DNA from: JACDER01 sp963717765
Lineage (GTDB): Bacteria; Actinomycetota; Thermoleophilia; Gaiellales; Gaiellaceae
DNA length: 64,000 nucleotides
Direction: 5' to 3'
NCBI GenBank assembly: GCA_963717765.1
Contig: CAVQWX010000003.1
Span: 682,001-746,000 of the forward strand
The translations under genes and the position numbers were made by a program. The stretch's first letter is position 1. Each line of letters begins with the position of its first letter. Below, piece after piece: positions 1 through 8,264 of this stretch. The notes under the pieces were generated by a model. That model did not search any database and was not told the DNA's origin. It saw only the letters and a program-made list of their open reading frames with translations.

Positions 1-1263
1 GCGTTCTTCGTGGCGGCCGAGTACGGGCTGGTCACCGCGCGGCGCACGCGGCTCCGCGAGCTGGAGTCGGAGGGCAATCGCCGCGCGCGCGCCGTCCTCT
101 CGATCACCGCGCAGCCCCCGCGGTTCATCGCCGCGATGCAGCTGGGCGTCACCCTCACCTCACTGGCAATCGGTGCCGTGGGCGAGACCGTGCTCAAGGA
201 CCTCTTCGACCCGTGGATGGCCACGATCCTCGCGATCGTCTTCGCCTTCCTGATCATCACCTTCCTGCACGTCGTGATCGGCGAGCTCGTCCCCAAGGGG
301 GTGGCGCTGCAGTACTCGGAGCGGGTTGCTCTCGCCGTGTCCACGCCGGTACGCGGGTTCTTCGTCGTCTTCGGGCCGCTGATCTGGATCCTGCAGAAAT
401 CCACCGAGCTCATCCTGCGTGCGATCGGGCTGGAGCCCCCCGGCGCCGAGGATGACGTTCACTCCGAGGCGGAGCTCCGGATGCTGCTCGACCGCTCGCA
501 GCGGTACGGGGAGATCGAGGAGGAGGAGCAGCAGATGATCTCCAAGGTCTTCGACTTCGGGGACAAGGAGGCGGCCGATGTGATGGTGCCGCGCGTGGAT
601 GTCGTCGCACTCTCGATCGACCTCCCGCCCGAGGAGGCCCTCAAGGCGGTGATGGAGTCGCCGTACACGCGCTACCCCGTCTATCGCGGCTCGCTCGACG
701 AGATCTTAGGGATCCTGCACGTGCGCGACCTCTTCGCGGCGCTGATGGACCGCGGCATCGAGCAGGTGCGGCTCGAGGACCTCCTGAGGACGCCGTATTT
801 CGTCCCTGAGACGAAGGATCTTGCCAGCCTGCTCGCCGAGTTCCGCGCGCAGAACCTGCACATGGCGATCGTCCTCGACGAGTACGGCGCGATGGAGGGC
901 ATCGTGACCCTCGAGGACCTGTTGGAGGAGATCGTCGGCGAGATCGAGGACGAGTTCGACCTCCCGCACGACGACATCGAGCGGATCGACGATCGCACCG
1001 TCCGCGTCAGCGGGGCGTTCACGATCGACGAGCTCAACGAGCAGGTGGGGACGAAGCTCCCGGGCGAGGACTACCACACCGTGGCGGGATTCGTGTTCGG
1101 CCTGCTCGGGCGCGCGGCCGAGCCGGGCGACGAGGTCGAGTACGAGGCAATTCGCTTTCGCGTGGACGAGGTGGACGGAACGCGCATCCAGAACCTGACC
1201 GTGATGCTGCCGGGCGAGGACCGCGAGGCGGTCGGCGCAGAAGAACGGGCAGGCGAGCACTAG
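1..1263 (+). CDS. CNNM/CorC-type transporter-associated protein (DUF21-CBS-CorC_HlyC), 5'-truncated
   Basis: Integral membrane protein of the hemolysin C/CNNM family, linked in other bacteria to Mg2+/Co2+ efflux. The frame is open from base 1, and the first residues (AFFVAAEYGLVTARRTRL) match the start of the DUF21 membrane domain, so only about 10-15 residues are missing upstream. In order: hydrophobic DUF21 domain (about residues 1-140), two CBS motifs (about 185-310; MVPRVDVVAL begins the first, the second contains VPETKDLASLLAEF), then an acidic stretch and a C-terminal CorC_HlyC domain (VSGAFTIDELNE onward). The family has a PVPR-like or MVPR CBS entry, seen here as MVPR. The transported ion cannot be read from sequence. 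The next gene starts 19 bases downstream. Confidence 0.9.
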   Translation, partial: AFFVAAEYGLVTARRTRLRELESEGNRRARAVLSITAQPPRFIAAMQLGVTLTSLAIGAVGETVLKDLFDPWMATILAIVFAFLIITFLHVVIGELVPKGVALQYSERVALAVSTPVRGFFVVFGPLIWILQKSTELILRAIGLEPPGAEDDVHSEAELRMLLDRSQRYGEIEEEEQQMISKVFDFGDKEAADVMVPRVDVVALSIDLPPEEALKAVMESPYTRYPVYRGSLDEILGILHVRDLFAALMDRGIEQVRLEDLLRTPYFVPETKDLASLLAEFRAQNLHMAIVLDEYGAMEGIVTLEDLLEEIVGEIEDEFDLPHDDIERIDDRTVRVSGAFTIDELNEQVGTKLPGEDYHTVAGFVFGLLGRAAEPGDEVEYEAIRFRVDEVDGTRIQNLTVMLPGEDREAVGAEERAGEH

Positions 1264-1282
1264 CCCCAGCTACCCTGGCGCG

Positions 1283-1642
1283 ATGCTCAAATCACTCCTC
1301 GTCGCGGCCGTGGCCGCCGCGCTCCTCGCCGGCAGCACACAGGCTGCCCCGCACAAGGTCACCAAGCTCTACGCACAAGCAGGCCCGGGCTTCACGATTA
1401 CGCTGAAGAACAAGCAGTTCGTGCCGGTGCACTCGCTCAAACGCGGCACGTACACCTTCGTCATCCAGGACCGCTCGACCATCCACAACTTCCACCTGAA
1501 GGGCCCGGGCGTGGACAAGCACACGTCCGTTCCGTTCCTCGGCACCAAGACTTGGCGCAAGGTGACGCTCAAAAAGGGGAAGTACAACTTCTGGTGCGAC
1601 CCGCACAAGGCTCAGATGCACGGGTCGTTCACCGTCAAGTAA
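1283..1642 (+). CDS. Exported cupredoxin-like copper protein
   Basis: Small (119 aa) secreted blue-copper fold protein. Residues 1-21 form a Sec signal peptide ending AGSTQA-A. The rest is beta-rich and carries a plausible type 1 copper set: His68 or His71 in TIHNFHLKG, then Cys105, His108 and Met112 in WCDPHKAQM, with the C-x2-H-x3-M spacing usual for plastocyanin/azurin-like domains. It probably transfers electrons or stores copper outside the membrane; the partner is unknown. It lies between the CorC-type gene and a TPR protein with short gaps, so co-transcription is possible but no shared function is evident. Confidence 0.85.
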   Translation: MLKSLLVAAVAAALLAGSTQAAPHKVTKLYAQAGPGFTITLKNKQFVPVHSLKRGTYTFVIQDRSTIHNFHLKGPGVDKHTSVPFLGTKTWRKVTLKKGKYNFWCDPHKAQMHGSFTVK

Positions 1643-1670
1643 GCGCGTCCCGGCGGAGTATCGTCGAGGC

Positions 1671-2624
1671 GTGAGCAAGCGCTCGCGCGTCTACGCGGTC
1701 GTCGGGATCGCAGCCGCCGTGGCGATCGGCGCGGTCGCCGCGGTGGTCCTCGCTTCCGGCGGGAGTGGTCACGACGCCGCCGCCGCGACGCTCAAGGGGC
1801 GGCCGCCGCTCGAGCTCGACCTGGGCCTGCGCACCGACCCCGAGGCGGTCGCGCTCCGCAAGGCGGGCACTCTGTACGCGCACGGCAACCCGGCCGACGC
1901 CGCCAGGATCTTCGCGCGGTACCGGTCGGTCGACGCCCAGGTCGGTTCGGCGCTCGCGTCGTGGCCCGAGGGGACGCTCGACGAGCTCGGCGGGCTCGCG
2001 GCGGCACACCCACGCAGCTCGTTCGTCCAGCTCCATCTCGGGTTCGCCCTGTACTGGGCCGGCCAGCGGAAGCAGGCGCTCCAGGCCTGGAAGGACGCGC
2101 AGGGCGTCCAGCCCGACACGTTCTCGTCCATCCGCGCCGGCGATCTGCTCCACCCGCAGTACAACCGCGGGCTCCCGACGTTCGTGCCGAGCTTCTCGGC
2201 GCCGAAGACGCTCGGGGGTCTCGGGCCGCAGGAGCAGCTGGACGCCCTCGCCCGGGGACGGAGCGAGCAAATGAAGCTCCTGTACGGGGTCGCGCTGCAG
2301 CGGCTCGGACACCAGGTCTCGGCCGAGCGCGCCTTCGCCGAGGCGGCGCAACTCGCGCCGGACGACGCCGAGGCCCAGGTCGCGGCCGCCGTAGGCCGCT
2401 TCGACAAGACCCATCCCGAGCGCGCGTTCTCGCGCCTCGGGCCGCTGAGCAAGCGGTTTCCCCATGCGGCGACCGTCCGTTTCCACCTGGGCCTGCTGCT
2501 CCTCTGGCTCGGAGAGGTCAAGGCCGGCAAGCGACAGTTACGGCTGGCCGAGGCCGCGGAGCCGGGCTCGCCGCTCGCCCGTGAGTCGCATCTTTTCCTG
2601 CAGAAACTGACGAAGACGAAATAG
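1671..2624 (+). CDS. Membrane-anchored TPR-repeat protein
   Basis: 317-residue protein starting at GTG. After a basic start (SKRSR) there is one hydrophobic segment (about residues 7-30) that should anchor it in the membrane or act as an uncleaved signal. The remainder is alanine-rich helical with TPR-like helix pairs (for example AGTLYAHGNPADAARIFARY, then around residues 110-145 and 215-300), so the outside-facing part is probably a protein-interaction scaffold. No catalytic motif is visible. A stop codon followed by a strong palindrome (2642-2659) separates it from the sigma factor gene. The exact partner or process cannot be deduced. Confidence 0.7.
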   Translation: MSKRSRVYAVVGIAAAVAIGAVAAVVLASGGSGHDAAAATLKGRPPLELDLGLRTDPEAVALRKAGTLYAHGNPADAARIFARYRSVDAQVGSALASWPEGTLDELGGLAAAHPRSSFVQLHLGFALYWAGQRKQALQAWKDAQGVQPDTFSSIRAGDLLHPQYNRGLPTFVPSFSAPKTLGGLGPQEQLDALARGRSEQMKLLYGVALQRLGHQVSAERAFAEAAQLAPDDAEAQVAAAVGRFDKTHPERAFSRLGPLSKRFPHAATVRFHLGLLLLWLGEVKAGKRQLRLAEAAEPGSPLARESHLFLQKLTKTK

Positions 2625-2641
2625 GCCCGCAGCGGCGCAAA

Positions 2642-2659
2642 ATAGGCCGAACGGCCTAT
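2642..2659. promoter_or_regulatory. Perfect 8-bp dyad upstream of the sigma factor gene
   Basis: ATAGGCCG-AA-CGGCCTAT is a perfect inverted repeat 27 bases before the sigma factor start. A related half (AAATAGGCC) also occurs at the stop codon of the preceding gene, around 2619-2627. There is no T-run after it, so it is a weak candidate for an intrinsic terminator; a protein-binding operator controlling the sigma gene is equally possible. No known operator consensus was recognised. Confidence 0.45.
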
Positions 2660-2685
2660 GGATTCCGTCCGCCCTGCGTGCGACA

Positions 2686-3807
2686 GTGCCGTCCTCAGTG
2701 CGGAGCGGAGGGGAGACAACGACAAAGGAGCGGACGGAGGCGCCCACAGTCCGCACGATCGTGGACGTGCTCGAGACGGATGAGGCAAAGGCGCTCCTCG
2801 ACAGCGGCCGTGAGAACGGGTCGCTGGGCGCGGACGAGATCGCGCTCGCCCTCGACGACCTCGAGCTCGATGCCTCCCAGCTCGACGATTTCTACTCTGC
2901 GCTCGACGAGCTCCACATCGAGGTCGTGAACGGTTCGCCGCCGCCCGAGGAGGAAGTGCGGGTGAAGGTGGACGAGCGCGAGGTGTCGACGGACTCGCTG
3001 CAGCTCTTCCTCAAGGACATCGGGCGCGTCGACCTGCTGACGGCGGCGCAGGAGGTCGAGCTCGCGAAGCGGATCGAGCGCGGCGACCACGGCGCGAAGC
3101 AGATGATGGTGGAGGCGAACCTCCGCCTCGTCGTCTCGATCGCCAAGAAGTACCGCAACCAGGGCCTGCCGTTCCTCGACCTCATCCAGGAGGGGACGAT
3201 CGGTCTCGTGCGCGCCGCCGAGAAGTTCGACTACCGCAAGGGGTTCAAGTTCTCGACCTATGCGACGTGGTGGATCCGCCAGGCGGTCGCCCGCGCGCTC
3301 GCCGACAAGGGCCGGACGATTCGCATGCCCGTCCACATCGTGGAGAAGCTCAACAAGATCGTGCGTTCGGAGCGAAAGCTCCGCGGCGAGCTCGGTCGCG
3401 AGCCGACCGTCCCCGAGATCGCGATCGACGTCGAGATGGCGATCGAGGACGTCTCGCAGATCCGCCGCACCGCGCAGCTGCCGGTCTCGCTCGAGAAGCC
3501 GGTCGGCGACGAGGAAGAATCGGAGTTCGGGCACTTCCTCACCGACGAGTCCGAGCCGCTCCCGGACGAGGCGGCCGAGCGGTCGCTCCGGCGCGAGGCG
3601 CTGCTGAAGATCCTGGGGACGCTCTCCGAACGGGAACGCGAGGTCATCCAGCTCCGCTACGGGCTCGACGGCCGCGCCCCGCTGACCCTGGACGAGGTCG
3701 GCCGGGCGTTCAACGTCACGCGCGAGCGCATCCGCCAGATCGAGCACCACACGCTGAAGAAGCTTCGGGCTCTCGCTGACGCGCAGAAGCTCCGCGAAGT
3801 CGCGTAG
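2686..3807 (+). CDS. rpoD: Primary RNA polymerase sigma factor (SigA/RpoD)
   Basis: Housekeeping sigma-70 factor (373 aa). A short region 1.1 is present (about residues 25-85, LLDSGRENGSLGADEIALAL). Region 1.2 starts at DSLQLFLKDIGRVDLLTAAQ and region 2 contains NLRLVVSIAKKYRNQGLPFL, the core-binding DLIQEGTIGLVRAAEKFDYR, and the -10-recognising KFSTYATWWIRQAVARAL. Region 3 follows, and region 4 has the -35-binding helix-turn-helix (LTLDEVGRAFNVTRERIRQI). Length is normal for an actinobacterial SigA with a short region 1.1. The GTG at 2686 is the most upstream in-frame start, but GTG at 2698 or 2761 is possible because no good ribosome-binding site singles one out. Confidence 0.96.
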   Translation: MPSSVRSGGETTTKERTEAPTVRTIVDVLETDEAKALLDSGRENGSLGADEIALALDDLELDASQLDDFYSALDELHIEVVNGSPPPEEEVRVKVDEREVSTDSLQLFLKDIGRVDLLTAAQEVELAKRIERGDHGAKQMMVEANLRLVVSIAKKYRNQGLPFLDLIQEGTIGLVRAAEKFDYRKGFKFSTYATWWIRQAVARALADKGRTIRMPVHIVEKLNKIVRSERKLRGELGREPTVPEIAIDVEMAIEDVSQIRRTAQLPVSLEKPVGDEEESEFGHFLTDESEPLPDEAAERSLRREALLKILGTLSEREREVIQLRYGLDGRAPLTLDEVGRAFNVTRERIRQIEHHTLKKLRALADAQKLREVA

Positions 3808-3813
3808 GGCGTC

Positions 3814-3982
3814 CTAGTGGTCTGACCGGCAACGTCCGTCTGGCCCCTGGCCCACGATCACGCTGCGCCATGCGGCGTCCTCGGTCGCGGACGGGCTAAC
3901 CAGCCCGCCCGCTCCCTGCGTCCTTGCCTGGCTTGGTGCTCGCGGCCCAGGAACCGGGCAACGTTGCCGGCCAAACCACTAG
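3814..3982. repeat. Long inverted repeat between convergent genes
   Basis: Left arm 3814-3835 (CTAGTGGTCTGACCGG...) and right arm 3961-3982 are reverse complements over 22 bases with two mismatches. Similarity continues imperfectly inward (CCCCTGGCCCACGA against the complement of TCGCGGCCCAGGAA). The structure fills the whole gap between the 3' ends of the sigma gene (+) and the NhaA-thioredoxin gene (-), and its right end contains the latter's TAG. It may act as a two-way terminator or be a small non-autonomous element. A second hairpin-bearing repeat lies inside it (3861-3926). Confidence 0.6.
3861..3926 (-). repeat. Dispersed hairpin element, family 2, copy 1
   Basis: Read on the minus strand this stretch begins CAAGGACGCAGGG and ends near CGACCGAGGACGCCG, with a perfect hairpin between (CGGGCT-AACC-AGCCCG at 3892-3907 on the plus strand). 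The same flanks around a different hairpin occur at 51712-51783. Conserved flanks with a re-invented stem point to a repeat family defined partly by structure. Confidence 0.55.
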
Positions 3983-5840
3983 GTCACAAGGCGGGCCCGC
4001 GACCAGGCGCGGCGGACGGCCGCCGCGAGGCTCTCCTCGTCGTAGGCGCCCTGGTGGCGCATCCCGTTGACGAAGAACGTCGGCGTCCCGGCGACGTTGC
4101 TCTCGTCGGCGCTCTCGACGTCCTCGGAGATCCCGGGGGCGTAGACGCGGCGCCGCAGCTCGTCGCGGAGGCGGTCGGCGTCGAGGCCGAGCTCCTCCGC
4201 GTAGCGGACGAGGTCCGACGGCGCCAGCGCGTCCTGGTGCTCGAAGAGCTTGTCGTGCATCTCCCAGAACTTCCCCTGTGCCGCGGCAGCTTCTGCCGCT
4301 TCTGCAGCCAGCTGCGCACGCGGGTGGACGTCGGAGAGCGGCAGGTTGCGGAAGACGAAGCGAAGCTCGTCCCCGAAGTCGGCCAGCAGCTCGCGCAAAA
4401 CCGGCTCGGCCGCGGCCGCAATACGGGCACTCGAAGTCGCCGTACTCGACGAGCGTCACCGGCGCGTCCTCCGGCCCGCGGATGTGGTCCTCCTCCGGGT
4501 CGACCGGCATGGCGAGGTCGACGATCTCCTCGTAGCCTCGCCCCAGCGCGAAGCGGGCCCAGACCTCCTGGGGCAAGCGCCTGATCGCCATGAAGTACGT
4601 CGTGCTGATCAGGGTCGCGCCGATCGCGGCGGCGAGAATCCCGAGCTTCGCGTCGGTCAGCTGCTCGCCGTGGAAGGCGAGCGTGGCGACGAGGAGCGAG
4701 ACGGTGAAGCCGATCCCGGCCGCCGCGGCTCCGCCGAAGAGGTTGGGCCAGCCGACGGGCAGGCGCAGCCCGAACCGCTTGCGGGTCGCGAGCCAGGAGT
4801 ACGGTGAGGATGCCGACCGGCTTCCCGACCACGTAGCCGAAGAAGATCCCGAGCGTGATCGGCGAGGTGACGGCGCTGCGGAGAATCTCGCCGCTGATGT
4901 GCGTGCCGGCGTTGGCCAGCGCGAAGAGCGGGACGATCAGGTAGCTCGTCCACGGGTGCAGCCGGTCCTGGAGCCGCTCGTTCGGCGAGATCGACGCCGT
5001 GATCCCACGCTGGGTCTCGCGTGCCAGCTCGGCGGTCGGCTGCTCGCGGAACTCTCGCGCGAGCGCGGTCGTCTGCTCGAGGTCCGTCCGCGCCGGCGGA
5101 TAGGCGCTGAGCGAAAGACCGAGTGCGAGCCCCAGAACGGTCGGGTGGATCCCCGACTCGTACAGCGCGACCCAGGACCCGAGGCACAGAGCGATCGATA
5201 CCGGAGCGTTGTGTATGCCGGCCGCTCGCAAAATCAGCAGACCGGCAAAGAACACGATCGCGACCGCGAGCGCGGAGAACGAGACGTCCTGCGAGTACGC
5301 GGTCGCGATCACGATGAGCGCGATCAGGTCGTCGAAGACGCAGAGCGTGAGGATGAAGGCGCGGAGACGGGGATAGCCTGGCGCGACCAGGGCGAGGATC
5401 CCGAGGGCGAATGCCGTGTCCGTGGCCATCGCGGTGCCCCAACCACTCGCGCTCGAATGGCCGAGATTGAACGCGAGGAAGATCAGGATCGGGAACAGCA
5501 TCCCGCCGCTCGCGGCGACCAGCGGTAGTGCGATGCGGCGGCGCTGCCTGAGCTCGCCCATGTCGACCTCCCTCCTCGCCTCGAGCCCCGCAACGAGGAA
5601 GAAGAAGACCATCAGCCCGTCGTTGATCCACCCGCGCAGGCTCTCCGAGATCCCGGATCCGCCCACGCGGATCGAGAGGTCCTTCGCCCAGAAGGTGTCG
5701 TACGAGCTGCCGCCGGCGTTCGCCCACACGATCGCGACGAGCACGGCGGCCAGGAGGACGACCGCTCCGCCCGACTCGGTACGCAGGTAGTCCCGCAGGG
5801 GCCCGGCGAGGTTGCGCGCCCAGGCGGTGCGGCCGGTCAT
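3979..5840 (-). pseudogene. nhaA: Na+/H+ antiporter NhaA fused to a DsbA-like thioredoxin domain, two frameshifts
   Basis: The N-terminal part is a typical NhaA antiporter: about twelve membrane segments, ATDTAFALGILAL, and the transport aspartates in FDDLIALIVIA. Near 4790-4805 the frame slips. One base skipped there restores SWLATRKRFGLRLPVGWPN and the last membrane helices, which run on into LPQEVWARFALGR. A DsbA-like domain follows (FECPYCGR active site), where a second slip at 4408-4419, within a GCGGCCGCGGCC run, must be skipped to read AEPVLRELLADFG and the cis-proline loop GTPTFFVNG. NhaA-thioredoxin fusions are known in actinobacteria. Both defects look like one-base insertions, so the gene is either recently inactivated or mis-assembled. 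Start: ATG 5840; GTG 5864 is an alternative. Confidence 0.85.
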
Positions 5841-5883
5841 CGGCTGTGCGGCAGCGGTGGCCACGGGGAAGTAGCGTACGACC

Positions 5884-7389
5884 GTGCAGCAAGACTGGCT
5901 CGACGAGCTTTCGGAGTTCCTGCGCATCCCGAGCGTGAGCGCGGACTCCGCGCATGCGGAGGACGTCAAGCGCGCCGGCGAATGGGTGTGCGACCGAATC
6001 CGCGTCGCCGGGGGCGAGGCAGAGCTGATCGACTGGGAGGGCCAGCCCCTCGCGGTGGGGGAGATCCGCGCGTCCACCAACGGCAGCGCGCCCACGGTCC
6101 TCTGCTACGGGCACTTCGACGTCCAGCCCCCTGCACCCCTCGACCTCTGGCACAGCGGCCCGTTCGAGCCGACCGTCGCCGGCGAGTACCTGGTCGCGCG
6201 CGGCGTCGTCGACGACAAGGGGCAGCTGTACATGCTGCTCAAGGCGGCCGAGCTGCTCGCGTCGGCGGACGAGCTCCCCGTGAACCTCCGCTTCGCGTGC
6301 GACGGGGAGGAGGAGACCGGCGGCCATTCCATCGTCGACTTCCTCGCCGCCGACGACCGCGACGCCGACGCCTGCGTGATCTACGACGCCGGCATGCTCG
6401 CGCGCGGCGTCCCCGCCTTCTACATCGCAACGCGGGGCATGTGCTACTTCCACGTGCGCGTGCGCACGGGGGCCGCCGACCTCCACTCGGGGCTCATGGG
6501 CGGCGCGGCGATGAACGCGATGCACGCGCTCATGCAGACGCTCTCCGGGGTCCTGCCGCGGAACGGACGTGTGCCGGAGCCGCTGCGCGCCGGCGTGGCC
6601 GAGATCACCGACGAGGAGGCGGCCGACTGGGCCGCGTTGACGCCGGGCGCGGAGGAGCTCTCGCAGCTCGGCGCCAAGCCGGCCGATCCGACGGCGGCGG
6701 AGGAGTTCTACGTGCGGACCTGGGGAGAGCCGTCGGTCGACGTGCACGGGATCGCGGGCGGCGAGCCGCATCTGACCAAGACCGTGCTCCCGGTCTTCGC
6801 CGAGGCGAACGTCTCGATCCGCCTCGCTCCCGGGCAGCGTGTCGAGGAGATCGCACCCGTCTTCGAGCGGCTGCTACGGGAGGCCGCTCCGGACGGCGCC
6901 CAGGTAGAGGTCGCGCTCGGCTCCAGGGCCGATCCCGGACTGGTCGCCCCGGATTCGCGTGCGATCGCGCTGGGCCAGGAAGCCTTCGAGCGCGCGACCG
7001 GCGCCAGGCCGCTGCTCGTCCGCTCGGGTGGGACGCTTCCGATCGTGCCGGCGCTCGAGCACAAGGGCATACCGACGATCGTCACCGGCTTCGCCGTTCC
7101 CGGCGCGAACGCGCACGCTCCCAACGAGCGGCTGCTGCTCGAGTACCTGCCGCTGGGGATCCGCGCCGCACGGGGGTTGTTCGCCGCGGAGGCGATGCCA
7201 CGATCTCGCGCGTGCGGCTGCGCGATCTGGCACGCCTGGGCCGCTCCGGCCCGGATCCGGCCGGCGGAGCCGGCCTCCACCGTGCCTGCGCTTGCCGCGT
7301 CGGGCTCCCGATGCTCCCCCCGCGTCCGCCGCGGCGCCCGACGACCAGTTCGATCCCGGAGCGGCGCTGATGGCACTGAGCCCGGCTAG
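5884..7389 (+). CDS. M20 family metallopeptidase (dipeptidase-like)
   Basis: Di-zinc aminoacyl hydrolase of the M20/M25/M40 family, resembling bacterial dipeptidases. Metal-site motifs are present: GHFDVQP (about residues 76-82), VVDDKGQ (second metal Asp), GEEETGG, and the dimerisation-domain motif ADLHSGLMGG. The family normally ends soon after the segment seen here as NERLLLEYLPLGIRAARGLF (about residue 435). This protein then runs about 65 more residues of Arg/Ala-rich, low-complexity sequence that looks like read-through after a lost stop. It starts at GTG 5884, only 43 bases from the divergent antiporter gene. Its stop overlaps the convergent acetyltransferase stop in a shared CTAG. Confidence 0.88.
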   Translation: MQQDWLDELSEFLRIPSVSADSAHAEDVKRAGEWVCDRIRVAGGEAELIDWEGQPLAVGEIRASTNGSAPTVLCYGHFDVQPPAPLDLWHSGPFEPTVAGEYLVARGVVDDKGQLYMLLKAAELLASADELPVNLRFACDGEEETGGHSIVDFLAADDRDADACVIYDAGMLARGVPAFYIATRGMCYFHVRVRTGAADLHSGLMGGAAMNAMHALMQTLSGVLPRNGRVPEPLRAGVAEITDEEAADWAALTPGAEELSQLGAKPADPTAAEEFYVRTWGEPSVDVHGIAGGEPHLTKTVLPVFAEANVSIRLAPGQRVEEIAPVFERLLREAAPDGAQVEVALGSRADPGLVAPDSRAIALGQEAFERATGARPLLVRSGGTLPIVPALEHKGIPTIVTGFAVPGANAHAPNERLLLEYLPLGIRAARGLFAAEAMPRSRACGCAIWHAWAAPARIRPAEPASTVPALAASGSRCSPRVRRGARRPVRSRSGADGTEPG

Positions 7390-7862
7390 AGCGACTTCGC
7401 GTACTGCACGTCGATCGGGTTCGGCGGGAATGGGACGACACGCGTCTCCTCGGTGAGCTCCCAGCCACGTCGCTCGTAGAAGCGGCGCGCGTTCCGGTTC
7501 TCCTCCAGGCACCAAAGGCGGGCGCGCTCGTTCCCACCGGCGCGTAGCCGCTCGAGCGCGAGGTCGTGCAGCGCCGATCCGACGCCGCCGCCCTGGTGCC
7601 CGGGCAGCACGTACAGCTGGCTGAGGAACTCGCCGCCGATCGTCACGACGCCGGCCGGCAGTCCCGCGACTTCGGCGACGTGCACCTCGACCGTCTCGGC
7701 GGAGAGGCTCTTCCGCCACTCCTCACGGACGGCCTCGTCAGGGAAGGGGTACTGCTCGGGCGGGAAGATGTGCGCGAACGCCGAGGTGCAGGCGTCTCGC
7801 TGGACGCCGAGTAGCGCCTCGACGTCCTGCGGGTCGCCGGCGCGGATCAAGAGCCCGCTCAC
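7386..7862 (-). CDS. GNAT family N-acetyltransferase
   Basis: 158-residue acetyl-CoA-dependent acyltransferase of unknown substrate. The C-terminal half carries the GNAT core: beta-strand FLSQLYVLPGHQGGGVGSAL with the R/Q-x-x-G-x-G/A pyrophosphate loop (here HQGGGVGSA), then NRNARRFYERRGWELTEET, the usual motif B. Start GTG 7862 overlaps the preceding stop as GTGA, showing tight coupling with the VOC gene. It is the last gene of a three-gene minus-strand operon (amidohydrolase, VOC, GNAT). Confidence 0.85.
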   Translation of the reverse strand: MSGLLIRAGDPQDVEALLGVQRDACTSAFAHIFPPEQYPFPDEAVREEWRKSLSAETVEVHVAEVAGLPAGVVTIGGEFLSQLYVLPGHQGGGVGSALHDLALERLRAGGNERARLWCLEENRNARRFYERRGWELTEETRVVPFPPNPIDVQYAKSL

Positions 7863-8263
7863 TCCGCGTGGAGGCCCGCGCTGACCCGGAACGTGTGCCC
7901 GTCCGGATGGCGCAGATGAAACTCGCGGATCCCCCACGGCTCGTCCGTCGGGGGATACGTGATCTCCGCACCCACTTGCAGAGCGCGCTCGTGGATCGCG
8001 TCGACCTCGGCGACATTGCGTACCCACCAGGTCACCCACGTCCCGCGCTCACCCTGGCCGTCCAGGCAGAGAAACATCTCGGTGTCGTCGGTGCACACGG
8101 ACCCGAAGCCCGCCGGCCCGTTGGCGTCGGCTGACGCAGCCCCCTCGATGGAGCCGCCCTCGTTCCACGTGAACCCCCGTCGCCAGCCGAACTGCTCGAA
8201 CCACTCGATGCTCGCGCCGACGTCGGACACGTTCAGGATCGGCGTGACGCGGAGAACGCTCAC
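7859..8263 (-). CDS. VOC superfamily (glyoxalase/bleomycin-resistance fold) protein
   Basis: 134 residues with the paired beta-alpha-beta-beta-beta modules of the vicinal oxygen chelate fold: LRVTPILNVSDVGASIEWFE at the start, FGSVCTDDTEMFLCLDGQGE in the middle, and FHLRHPDGHTFRVSAGL at the end. Such proteins may be metal-dependent lyases, dioxygenases or antibiotic-sequestering proteins; which applies is not determinable. GTG start, one base after the amidohydrolase stop. Translationally coupled to the following acetyltransferase. Confidence 0.85.
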   Translation of the reverse strand: MSVLRVTPILNVSDVGASIEWFEQFGWRRGFTWNEGGSIEGAASADANGPAGFGSVCTDDTEMFLCLDGQGERGTWVTWWVRNVAEVDAIHERALQVGAEITYPPTDEPWGIREFHLRHPDGHTFRVSAGLHAE

Positions 8264-8264
8264 G

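Noticed and set aside
3814..3982. Insertion sequence
   Set aside because: Inverted ends are present but the interior (125 bp) has no transposase; kept only as a repeat.
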